A stretch of DNA of 64,000 nucleotides from Microbacterium testaceum StLB037. GTDB lineage: Bacteria; Actinomycetota; Actinomycetes; Actinomycetales; Microbacteriaceae. Shown in pieces: positions 31,914 through 41,800 of the stretch. The stretch is from assembly GCF_000202635.1 (NCBI RefSeq), contig NC_015125.1:1488001-1552000 (forward strand), read 5' to 3'. The notes under the pieces are model-generated. The model had not been told where the DNA came from. It saw only the letters and a list, made by a program, of their open reading frames with translations, and did no database searches. Within the stretch, counting starts at the first letter, position 1. Each line of letters opens with the position of its first letter. The translations under genes and the position numbers were made by a program.

Positions 31914-33394
31914 CCGCGCGACCGCCCCGCATCGTCATCGCCGGGATGGCGATCGAGTCCAGCGCGTACGCCGCCCACCGCGCCGGTCACGACGACTTCG
32001 TGGTGCTGCGCGGGAGCGAGGTGCTCACGCGGTACCCGTTCCTCGCTCCCGGTACGCCTCTGGGCGACGCCGCCGAGTGGATCGGCGTCTTCTACGCCCG
32101 CTCCATCCCCGGCGGACAGGTGCGTCGCGAGGTCTACGACGACTTCCGCTCACGGATCGTCGACGGCCTCGCCGCGGTCGGCGACGTGGATGCCGTGTAC
32201 CTCGACGTCCACGGGGCGATGGGCGTCGAGGGCATGGACGACGCCGAGGGCGACCTCGTCGAGGCCGTCCGCACGGTCGTCGGAGCGCGGCCGTTGATCG
32301 CCGCCCCGATGGACCTGCACGGCAACGTCTCGGAACGCTTCGCCCGCGCCGTCGACCTGCCGACGTGCTTCCGCCTCGCCCCGCACGAAGACGCCGACGA
32401 CACCCGCGAGCGCGCGGCGCGGACCCTGCTCGAGTGGGTGGGCCGCGACGAGCGCCCGGCGCGCGCCTGGGTGCGAGTGCCGATCCTGCTGCCGGGGGAG
32501 AAGACGTCCACGCGCGTCGAGCCCGCGAAGAGCCTCTATGCCCGCCTCGACGAGGTGGAGCGGATGCCGGGCGTCACGGACGCGTCCATCTGGATCGGCT
32601 ACGCGTGGGCGGACGAACCCCGCTGCCATGCGACGGTGATCGTCAGCGGCGCCGACCCGGCGACCCTCACGACCGAGGCCGAGACGCTCGCCCGCGCGCT
32701 GTGGGACGCCCGCGAGGACTTCTCGTTCGTCGGGCCGCCCGGCTCGCTCGCCGAGGGGATCGCCGCGGGACTCGCGCACCGCGCCACCGGCGGGGCGCGG
32801 CCGTACCTCGTGAGCGACTCCGGCGACAATCCGGGTGCCGGCGGCTCGGGCGACGTGACCTGGACGCTGCACCAGCTGCTGGCCGACGAGCGTCTCACGG
32901 GCGCCACGGATGACCTCACCGTCGCCGTCGCCTCGATCTTCGACCCGGCTGCGGTGGCCACCCTCGACGACACCGACGTGGGAGCGCCGGTGGACGTCGA
33001 GGCGGGAGCCCGCGTCGACGACCGTGTCAGCGGACCGGCCCGTATCGCCGGCGTCCTGGTCGGTCGATACGACGACCCGGTCGCCGGCCGCGTCGTCGTC
33101 ATCCGGGTCGGCGCCCTGCGGGTGATCGTGACCGAGCGCCGCAAAGCGTTCCACGCGGTCGACGACTTCCGCGCGATCGGGATCGACCCGCTCGCCACCG
33201 ACATCCTCGTGACGAAGATCGGCTACCTGGAGCCCACGCTGTACAACGTCGCCGCGGGCTGGACGCTGGCCCTCACGCCCGGCCCGGTGGACCAGGACCT
33301 CGTGCGTCTCGGGCACCACCGCATCGGGCGGCCGATGTTCCCCTTCGACGCGTTCGACACCGACCCCGACCTCACGGTGACGGTGCTGCGATGA
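31910..33394 (+). CDS. M81 family (MlrC-like) metallopeptidase-type protein
   Basis: A 494-residue protein of the M81/MlrC family, whose founding member (microcystinase C) is a zinc enzyme acting on linear microcystin and its fragments. Likely metal ligands are D99 and H101 in YLDVHGAMG and H137 in PMDLHGNVS. DSGDNPGAGGSGDVTWTLHQ marks the MlrC C-terminal half. Actinobacteria carry many M81 paralogues near sugar or amino-acid transport genes, and true substrates are mostly unknown. It sits between permease 2 and cutC with 4-nt overlaps on both sides, so it belongs to the amino-sugar operon. Hydrolysis of an amide or lactyl/peptidyl adduct on the imported sugar is only a guess. Confidence 0.85.
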   Translation: MTARPPRIVIAGMAIESSAYAAHRAGHDDFVVLRGSEVLTRYPFLAPGTPLGDAAEWIGVFYARSIPGGQVRREVYDDFRSRIVDGLAAVGDVDAVYLDVHGAMGVEGMDDAEGDLVEAVRTVVGARPLIAAPMDLHGNVSERFARAVDLPTCFRLAPHEDADDTRERAARTLLEWVGRDERPARAWVRVPILLPGEKTSTRVEPAKSLYARLDEVERMPGVTDASIWIGYAWADEPRCHATVIVSGADPATLTTEAETLARALWDAREDFSFVGPPGSLAEGIAAGLAHRATGGARPYLVSDSGDNPGAGGSGDVTWTLHQLLADERLTGATDDLTVAVASIFDPAAVATLDDTDVGAPVDVEAGARVDDRVSGPARIAGVLVGRYDDPVAGRVVVIRVGALRVIVTERRKAFHAVDDFRAIGIDPLATDILVTKIGYLEPTLYNVAAGWTLALTPGPVDQDLVRLGHHRIGRPMFPFDAFDTDPDLTVTVLR

Positions 33395-34119
33395 CGGCCC
33401 TCGAGCTGGCGGTACAGGATGCCGCGGGCATCCGCGTCGCGGCCGAACTCGGTGTCGACCGGATCGAGCTGTGCTCCGCCCTGTCTCTCGGCGGCCTGAC
33501 CCCCTCGGCGGGTCTCATCGCCGCGGCGGCGGACTCCGGCATCCCGACCCACGTGCTCGTGCGACCGCGCGCGGGGGACTTCGAGTACGACGACGCCGAG
33601 CGCGCCGTGATCGTGGACGACGTCCGCCGGGCGTGCCTGCACGGCGCGACCGGGGTGGTCGTCGGGGGGCTCCGCGACGGGCGCGTCGACGAGGCGCTGA
33701 TGTCGCGCATCGTGGCCGCGGCCGACGGCGCTCCGGTCACCTTCCACCGAGCGTTCGACAACCTGTCCGACCTCGACGCCGGCCTCGACCGCCTGACCGC
33801 GCTCGGTGTCACCCGCGTGCTCACCTCGGGCGGGGCGGCTCGCGCCGAGGAGGCGCTGCCGGTCCTCGCGCGCCTGGTGAGCCGCGCGGATCACGACATC
33901 GAGATCATGGCGGGCAGCGGCGTACGCTCCGACAACGTCGAGCGGATCGCCGCGACCGGCGTCGACGCCGTTCACGCCTCCGCCAAGCGCACCGTCACCG
34001 GCCGGCCGGGGGTCGCGCTCGGCTCGGCGGCGACCGACGGCGGTGGGTACGAGACCGTCGATGCCGACGAGGCGCGCCGCCTGCTCGGCATCCTGCGTTC
34101 GACCGAGGAGGCGAGATGA
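33391..34119 (+). CDS. cutC: CutC family protein
   Basis: A 242-residue TIM-barrel protein: LELAVQDAAGIRVAAELGVD, RIELCSALSLGGLTPSAGLI, VLVRPRAGDFEYDDAE, VTFHRAFDNLSDLDAGLDRL, VTRVLTSGGAARAEEALPVL and VDAVHASAKR. This is a full-length CutC. It was named for copper tolerance in E. coli, but that link has been questioned, and in many Gram-positive genomes the gene lies among amino-sugar genes, as here. It overlaps the M81 and ROK kinase genes by 4 nt each. An enzymatic role in sugar breakdown is inferred from context only. Confidence 0.9.
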   Translation: MTALELAVQDAAGIRVAAELGVDRIELCSALSLGGLTPSAGLIAAAADSGIPTHVLVRPRAGDFEYDDAERAVIVDDVRRACLHGATGVVVGGLRDGRVDEALMSRIVAAADGAPVTFHRAFDNLSDLDAGLDRLTALGVTRVLTSGGAARAEEALPVLARLVSRADHDIEIMAGSGVRSDNVERIAATGVDAVHASAKRTVTGRPGVALGSAATDGGGYETVDADEARRLLGILRSTEEAR

Positions 34120-35021
34120 CGCTTCTTCTGGGAGTGGACAACGGGGGCACGCGGGTCAAGCTGCTGCTCGCGCGCGAGACCGACGGACGGCTCGAGCACG
34201 TGCGCACGAGCGACGCGCCGACCCCGCGCGGACCCGCGGCGATGGACGAGCTGGCCACCCTGACGCGGGCGTTCCTCGCCGACGACCGAGCCGACGCGTT
34301 CGGTCTCACCGTCGCGGGAATCCTCGACGAGGCATCCGGCGTCGTCTCCACGAGCGCGAACATGCGCTGGCTCGAGGGGCTCGCGCCCGCTCGCGAGCTG
34401 TCGGATCGACTCGGCATCCCCGGAGAGGCCGTCCAGGACGGCGTCGCCACGGCGATCGCGGAGGCGGTTCTCGGCGCCGGACGGGGAGCCGAGGACGTGT
34501 TCGTGCTGGCCCTCGGCACCGGCATCGCCGGCGCTCACGTCGTCGACGGATCGGTGCGCAAGGGCGCCCACGGCGGCGCGGGAGAGATCGGCCACATCGC
34601 CACGGGCGGAGACGAGATGTGCACCTGCGGGCAGTCGGGATGCCTCGAGTCGGTGCTGGGCGGCACGCGCCTCGGCGCCCGCTGGGATCGCGCGCGCGGG
34701 GTCGACACGCAGTCGACCGCCCTCGACGTGGTCCTCGCCGCCGAGCGCGGGGACGGCACCGCGCGCGCGATCCTGGACGAGGCCACCACGGCTCTCGCCA
34801 ACGGGCTGCTGAGCGTGATGGCGATGATCGACCCCGGGGTGATCGTCATCGGCGGCGGGCTGTCGAACTCCCCCGCCTGGATCATCGACCCCGCGATCGA
34901 GAAGGCCCATCGCCGCGCGACCTTCCACGCGGTTCCCCCCATCATCCGCGCGCAGCTCGGGTCGTGGGCCGGGGCGTGGGGCGCCGTGCTGACGGCGGGG
35001 CACAGAATGGAGCTGGTCTGA
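34116..35021 (+). CDS. ROK family sugar kinase (probable GlcNAc/glucose kinase)
   Basis: A 301-residue ROK kinase without a DNA-binding domain. The phosphate loop is LLGVDNGGTRVKLLL (DxGGT form intact). FVLALGTGIAGAHVVDG, the GAGEIGHI segment carrying the sugar-contact Glu/His, and the zinc motif CTCGQSGCLES are all present. It would phosphorylate the hexose or GlcNAc released inside the cell, supplying NagA. Specificity for GlcNAc rather than glucose is inferred from the flanking nagB and nagA. It overlaps cutC by 4 nt and nagB by 1 nt (TGATG). Confidence 0.88.
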   Translation: MTLLLGVDNGGTRVKLLLARETDGRLEHVRTSDAPTPRGPAAMDELATLTRAFLADDRADAFGLTVAGILDEASGVVSTSANMRWLEGLAPARELSDRLGIPGEAVQDGVATAIAEAVLGAGRGAEDVFVLALGTGIAGAHVVDGSVRKGAHGGAGEIGHIATGGDEMCTCGQSGCLESVLGGTRLGARWDRARGVDTQSTALDVVLAAERGDGTARAILDEATTALANGLLSVMAMIDPGVIVIGGGLSNSPAWIIDPAIEKAHRRATFHAVPPIIRAQLGSWAGAWGAVLTAGHRMELV

Positions 35022-35806
35022 TGGCCGAAGTGGTGATCACCCGGAGCGCGGACGAGGCGTCTGCGCTGGCCGCCGACCATGTCGCGCGGGCGATCGCGGC
35101 GCAGCCGCGTCTCGTCCTGGGCGTGGCGACGGGCTCGACCCCCGAGAGGTTCTACCGGCACCTGGCCCGGCGCATCGCGGAGGACGGCCTCGACACCTCG
35201 GGGGTGAGGGCGTTCGCGCTCGACGAGTACGTGGGCCTTCCCGCCGACCACCCGGAGTCGTACGCCGCCGTCATCGAGCGGACCGTGACCACGCCGCTCG
35301 GTCTCGACCCGGCGCACGTGCACGTGCCCGACGGCCGCGCGGCCGATCCGTTCGCCGCCGCCGCCGCGTACGATCGCGCGATCGACGAAGCGGGCGGAGT
35401 CGACATCCAGATACTCGGCATCGGGCGCAACGGCCACATCGGCTTCAACGAGCCCGGGTCCTCGCTCGGTTCCCGCACGCGCGTGAAGACGCTGGCCGCC
35501 TCGACCCGCGAGGCCAACGCGCGCTTCTTCGCCGACCCTGCCGACGTCCCCGTGCACTGCATCACGCAGGGCATCGGCACCATCCGCGAGGCCCGGCACC
35601 TCCTCCTGCTGGCGTTCGGCGCCGACAAGAGCACCGCGCTGGCCGGTGCGGTGGAAGGCCCCGTCTCGGCGAGCCTGCCCGGCTCCGCGATCCAGCTGCA
35701 CGCGCACGTCACGGTGCTGGCCGACGAGGACGCCGCGCAGCAACTGACGCTGGCGGATGCCTATCGCGAGGCGTGGGCGCTCAAGCCCGCCGCGCAGGGG
35801 TTCTGA
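35021..35806 (+). CDS. nagB: glucosamine-6-phosphate deaminase NagB
   Basis: A 261-residue NagB converting GlcN-6-P to fructose-6-P and ammonia. Conserved parts are VLGVATGSTPERFYRHLARR, VRAFALDEYVGLPADHPESY (catalytic Asp in LDEY), ILGIGRNGHIGFNEPGSSLG (catalytic His and Glu), and SRTRVKTLAASTREANARFF. The Asn before GH replaces the Asp of E. coli NagB, as in other Gram-positive enzymes. Last gene of the operon, followed by a bidirectional hairpin. Together with nagA it ties the locus to glycolysis. Confidence 0.95.
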   Translation: MAEVVITRSADEASALAADHVARAIAAQPRLVLGVATGSTPERFYRHLARRIAEDGLDTSGVRAFALDEYVGLPADHPESYAAVIERTVTTPLGLDPAHVHVPDGRAADPFAAAAAYDRAIDEAGGVDIQILGIGRNGHIGFNEPGSSLGSRTRVKTLAASTREANARFFADPADVPVHCITQGIGTIREARHLLLLAFGADKSTALAGAVEGPVSASLPGSAIQLHAHVTVLADEDAAQQLTLADAYREAWALKPAAQGF

Positions 35807-35821
35807 CGTCGACGACCAACG

Positions 35822-35862
35822 CGCGGGAGGACCGGGGCGCATGCGCTCCCGGCCCTCTCGCG
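35822..35862. terminator. bidirectional hairpin terminator
   Basis: CGCGGGAGGACCGGG (35822-35836) and CCCGGCCCTCTCGCG (35848-35862) form a 15-position stem with one mismatch and one wobble, between convergent nagB and the GH121-like gene. Confidence 0.65.
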
Positions 35863-35866
35863 TCGG

Positions 35867-38800
35867 TCAGATCGAGCGCCGGTGGCGCCGACGGGCGATG
35901 ACCATCGCGACGAGCCCCAGGACGAGCACGCTCACCCCGAGGCCGAGCGCCACGCGGGTCGCCCGGTCGTCCTGACCCGTCACCGCCAGGGGCGGGGTCT
36001 GCGGAGACGACACCCCGGGTACGGCCACCGTCACCTGCGCGGTGACCTCTCCGCCCGGGACCATCAGCGCGACGGTGTGCACTCCGGCTTCGGCGTATGC
36101 CGGGACCGTGAACACCCCCGAGGCCGTGCCGTCGGCTCCGACCGTGAGCGTCCCGAGACGCGCCGGCGTCGAGCGGAACTCCACCGCGAAGACCGTTCCC
36201 GGGTTCGCGCCCGTCACCGAGACCGGCAGCTGTCCGCCCGGAGCGACCTGCGCGACGCCGATGTGCACCACCTCGGATCCGGTGAGCGTCCCCGTCGGGT
36301 CGGTTCCAGGGTCCGTACCTGGATCGGTCCCGGGATCCGTCGGCTTCGCGGGCACGGCGACCTCGGCGACGTCGGACACGTTCCCGGCGACGTCCGTCAC
36401 CCGCACGCGCACCGTCGTCGCGGCATCCCCGACGGAGACGCTGCCGGTCGCGGCCGTCCACGGCCCCTCGCCCAGTCGGTACTCGACGACGGCGACTCCC
36501 GATCCTGCGTCGGAACCCGTGGGGGCCACCGTGCGCGACGGCGCGTTCCATCCGACGTCGGCGGTGGGCTTGGTGGCATCCCGTTTCACCTCCACGCCGA
36601 CAGGGTCGGAGGTGTTGCCGGCGGCATCCCTCGCACGGAAGGAGACGGCGGTGACACCGTCGGCCGCGATCTCCACGGGCGCCGTGTACCCCGCCCAGTC
36701 CCCGTCGCCGACACGCACCTCGACGACAGGGGCGTCGTCACGGTCGTCGATGGCGGATGCCGAGACGGCCACCGTGCCGGTGTACCAGCCGCTCGCGGGA
36801 ACGATCGGGTCGACCGCGGTGGTCACGACGGGCGCCTGCGTGTCGGGAACCGGGGTCTCCGGCTGCTCCCACACCTGCCATTCCTTGATGCCGACGCTGC
36901 CCTTGCCCTCGACCGTCCCGACAGGGTCGAGCTTCAGACGCAGACGCGTGGTGGAGACGGGGTCGAAGGTCACCGTGTTGTAGGTGTTCTTCGCCGTTCC
37001 GTACGCGCCGGCGTTCTTGACCGGCACCCACGCCTCGGTCGACGCGTCCCAGTACTCCGCGCTCCACGTCGCGGGGACGTCGATGCCGAGGCCCTGCGCG
37101 TCGAGGTTCGAGACGAAGTACACCCCCAGCTCGCCGATCCTCACCGGCTCGGTCCAGTCGTACTGCACCCACTGGTCGGTCACGGCGGGCCAGACACCCC
37201 ACACGTTCGCGTTGTCGTTCGGGGTGACGTCGCCCGACGACGTCGGCTGGACGTTGTCGTTCAGCCCCGTGACCTTGTTCCATCCGGCGGTTCCGGATGC
37301 CGTGGGCGAGGCGAGCAGCGCGACGTTGCGCTTCTGCGAGCCGTTCGCTTTCGGGATCGTCCGCTCGACGACCGACGAGACGTTGCCCGCCGCATCGGTC
37401 GAGCGCACCTGGACCCTCGTCTCGTCGAGGCCGATGAGGACCGAGCCCGTCAGCGCCTTCCAGTCGCCGGAGTCGCCCAGGCGGTACTCGATCGACGCGA
37501 CGCCCGATCCGGCATCCGTCGCCGACGCCTTGACCGTGCGGGCGACCGCGTCGGTCACGACCTCGACGGCCGGGGCCGTGGTGTCGATACGCACGGTCTG
37601 CTCGGCCACCGGCGAGGTGTTGCCCGCCGCGTCCGTGGCCCGAGCCTGCACGACGTGCGCTCCGTCGCCGGTCACCGAGACGGTACCCGTGTAGGCGGCC
37701 CAGGCGCCGGCATCCAGGCGAACCTCGATGCGCGGAGAGGCGTCCTGATCGTCGCGGGCCGTCACGTCGACGGCGACCGCCTGCGTGTACCAGCCCGAGC
37801 CGGGGGCCGCGGGCGACACCTGGAAGGCGACCGTGGGCGCCTTCGTGTCGTCCCCGCCGCCGCCCACCGTCACCACGGCCGACGCGGCCTTGGTTCCGGG
37901 CAGATCGCTCTGCACGGTCCCGGCGACCGTGAACTGCCCGGGAGCCGCGTACGACGAGGCGTCGACCGCGTCCCACGTGACCGGCAGGTCCTCCCGCGAG
38001 CCGTCGTTGAACAGCACGCCCACGGTCTTGGGCAGCGCCGGCGCGACACCCGGCCGGGTGCGGCTGGTCACGGCATCCACCTGGTTGATCTGACCGGGGG
38101 CGGTCGCCCGCACCCACACCGTCGCCTTCGCCGACACGGGGGAACCGGGCACGATGCCCGACACCGGGAAGCTGCCCTCACCGGCGACCTGGGCGTCGGT
38201 GACCTCGGCCCATGTCACGGGAAGGTCGGCGTGACTGCCGTCCGAGTAGGTGGCATCCACCGTCGCCGGCAGCTCCGGCTTCGTGCCCACCCCGGTGCGG
38301 ACATCGATCGGCTCGATCGCGGTCGGGGCGTCGGCGAACACCTTGAGCTCGCTCACGGCGACCGCGGCGTACGGGCCCGTGCCGGCCGCCTCGAGCACGA
38401 CGCGCAGGCGGGTCGTGGTGACGGCGTCGAAGGTCACGGCGTTCGCGGCGTCGCGCTGCACGGTGTACTCGGACGGGTTCGACACGTCGGCCCAGTCCGA
38501 ACCGGTCCAGTACTGCGCCTTCCAGCCCTTCGGGACGTTGACGCCGTTCGGAGAGGACGGGTCGGTCTGATCGCTCCAGAACGCGATCTCCGCCCCGGCG
38601 ACGCGCTGCGGCGTCTTCCACTCGTACTGCAACCACCGGGTGGCGGGGTGGTTGCCCGACCAGGTGCCCCAGATGTCGCTCTGGCTACCACCCGTGAACA
38701 GCACCTTCCCGTCGTTGACGGCGTTCACGTTGTTCCAGCCCGCGGTGTACTCCGCGGTGGGCGTCGCCTCGGGAGCGACGTTCGTGCCGGCCGTGACCGG

Positions 38801-41800
38801 CTCCCCCTGCACCGTCACGTCGGTCTGCGACGTCTTCTCGCCGTCATCCGCCGTCAGGCGCAGAACGTACTCGCCCTTGTCCGAGAAGCGCGCGGTCGTC
38901 GACGCCGCGGCGGCGTCGTCGAACAGCACCGTCGCCCCCTCCGGCGCGCTCACGACGCTCCAGCGCGACGACACCTCGCCGGAGGGCAGCCCGTCGTCCT
39001 TCACGGTGCCGACCAGCGCGGCCGCACCCCCCACGGAGGCCTGGCGATCCTGCCATGCGGTCACGAGCGGAGCCTGATTCGTGGATGCCGGAGCGGCGAC
39101 GCCCGTGTGGAACACCTGCAGCTCCTTGACCCCGGTCCGCGCGCCCGACGCATGCGTCGCGGTGAGGCGCACGGCGTCGCCCGTGACCTCCGGGAACTGC
39201 ACGAGGTTGTAGTTCGCCCGCGGGTACGCGGGGGTGCGAGCCTGCGACGGGATAGTGGACCACTGCCCGTTCCGACGGACCTCGAGGGTGTAGACCGCGG
39301 GCTCGGCGTAGCCGGGAGCGGTGGCCGACGAGGAGCTGGCGTAGAAGTAGGTGCGGATGTCGTCGAAGGTCTTCTCCCCGCCGAGCTCGACGGTGAGGGA
39401 GTCCTTCGCGTTCGGCGACCCCGCGGTTCCCCAGAACGGCTCGTTGACGGTCGTGCCGTCGACGGCGCCCGTCGGTTCGCGGCCGGGCGCCGAGAAGGTC
39501 GCGGTGGCCGATGCGGCGAGGTTCGCGCTGCCCGTGCTCGCGCTGCGCACGTCGGCACCCGCCTTGGCGAACAGGTCGACGACGCGGGCGTCGTCCGAGA
39601 AACGCACGTCCTGCGGCGCCTGGACGGAGGATGCCGTGGCGGTCGTCACCTTCGCGTCGCCCGTGACGACCTGGACCGTACCCGTCGCCGGGTCGTAGAC
39701 GACGTGCGAGAGCTTGTCGACCGTGAAGGCCAGCTTGCCGTCGAGGAACACGGAGTAGCCCTCGGGGACGTCGTCGCCGTAGTACCGCGTACCGCCGGGC
39801 GCGTCCCACGTGACCGTGAGATCGCGATCGCGGTAACGGATGTTGTTCGCGGTGAAGTGGTCCCAGCCGATGTCGATCGGGTCGAGCTCGATCTTGGCGT
39901 CGTCGCGGGTGCGCACGCCCATGGCATCCTCGATCATCGTGAAGTTCGTCGCACCGAGGATCGTGTGGTGGATCCATGAGCGGTAGTCGATCTTCTGCGG
40001 GTCCGCCGAGCCGTTCGCCCAGAACTCGTTCTGGTCGGGCAGGCGGTTGTCACCGCCGTTCTGGTAATGCGCCCAGGCGTTCCAGTAGAGGAGCTTCTTG
40101 TAGGACTCCGCCGTGATCGCGTCCGTCGGGTAGTCGCGCAGGACCTTCGACATCATCCGGAACATCACGGTGGAGTTGATGACCGAGAAATTGTTGCTGC
40201 CCTGCCCGCCGGTGGCGTTGTAGGCCGCCTGATCGGCCTGGTTCGCGGTGTAGAAGGGGAAGATCGGGTACTGCTTGTCGTCGGCGAAGAGGCGGAGCGC
40301 CTGGACGTAGTCGTCGTTGTAGTCGGCGTCGCCCGGCTTCGGTACGAGACCGACGGTGAACGGGTAGTAGTTGTTGATCTCCTTCCACGGCACGTGCTCA
40401 CCGTCACTGGCCATCGCGTGCTCGAGGAGCTTGGTGTCGGGGTTCCAGAGCACCTTCATGACCTGCGTCTTGATGTTCTGCGCGAATGCCTCCATCTCGT
40501 CGGCCTTCGCGGTGTCGCCGGCCGTGCGGTACGCCTGGGCGGACGCGAGGGCGTTGGAGTAGAGGTACGCGTTCTCGGCGCGGTCCTGGTAGCCGGGCTT
40601 CCAGTGGAACGACACGGCATCCGCGTCGTTCCCGGTCATCGCGCCCCAGTTGTATTCGATGAGGCCGTTCTTGTTGAAGTCGTACGCGTTGACGAGCCCC
40701 TTCACGTCGTCCTCCGCGTACGTCGCGAGGTTCTTCGCGATCGCCGTCGGACCGCCGTGCAGCTCGTACGAGCGCCACGCGGCCTCGGAGATGTACTGCG
40801 TGTAGCTGTTCGACCAGTTGGCGGGGTCGCCCGGGTTGTCGACGAACTTGTCGCTCTTGCTCGTCTCGCCGGTGGAGACCCAGGGGCCGTACGAGTAGAT
40901 CGGATCGCGGAAGTACTTCAGGTCGTCGATGAACATGCCCGTGGTGAGCACGATCGAGTTGTTGTACCCGAGAGCGCCCTCCACGGCGACGGGGAACTGA
41001 TACGTGTTGCCGGGCATGTCGGCGTCGAGGAAGTTGTAGCGCATCAGCCACCAGCGGTAGAAGAGCGTCGTGTCGATGTTGTCCTCGGGGGTGTCGAGGT
41101 ACGGGACGTTCTCGGCCCACCACCGGTTGTAGGCGGTGACGTGCGCGGTGTACGCCTCGCCGGCCGACTGCGCGCGCGTGGCGTCGTACTCCGTGCGCGA
41201 GGCCTCGATCTCATCGGTGACGAGGCCGAGCTGCAGCTTCGCGGTGGCCGAGCCGTCCGCCGGTACCGAGAGCGTCCGCGTCAGAGTCTCGCCGGCGGGC
41301 ACGAAGCCGTCACCCGAGAAGCGGGGCGAGATCCTCGTGAGGTCGTTGAGCGCCTCGACATGGCCGACGAGCTCGTCGCCGTCGACGGTCGCGGCATAGG
41401 GGGAGGATGCCACGAGCTCGACGTCGACCGCGTCGCCCGTCGCGTGCACCTCGAGGTTCGTCACCAGGACGTTCGCGTCGGTGATGAACTTCGTCTGCAC
41501 GACCTCGAGGCCGCCGCCTCGGTGGACGCTCCGCCAGTAGCTGGGCGTCTGCTTGCGCTGCGCGACGTCTTCGGTGAGAGCGACCTCCGCACCGCCGACG
41601 CGGGCGGTGATCGTGTACCCGGAGCGGCCGTCGATCGCCTCCCAGTACGCGAGCTGCCCGCCGAAACCGAGAGCGGACGGGTCGTGCTCCTTCATGAAGG
41701 CCGCACGACCGCGCGTGAACAGCCACTGGTTGTTGTCGCCGAAGCTGCCCGCGTCGCCGGTGCGCGCGAGCATCTCGTCCATCCAGAAGTCCTTCGCGGG

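Noticed and set aside
31910..33394. Microcystin degradation gene
   Set aside because: M81 membership alone does not support this; no mlrA, mlrB or mlrD is present and the context is sugar catabolism.
33391..34119. Copper-homeostasis function for CutC
   Set aside because: No copper gene is nearby and the gene is coupled to amino-sugar genes; the historic name is kept only as family label.
35882..39979. 1365-codon open frame antisense to the GH121-like gene
   Set aside because: It is an antisense shadow of a high-GC gene. Its translation is Arg/Gly/Val/His-rich without domains, while the minus frame has a signal peptide, recognised modules and a sortase signal.
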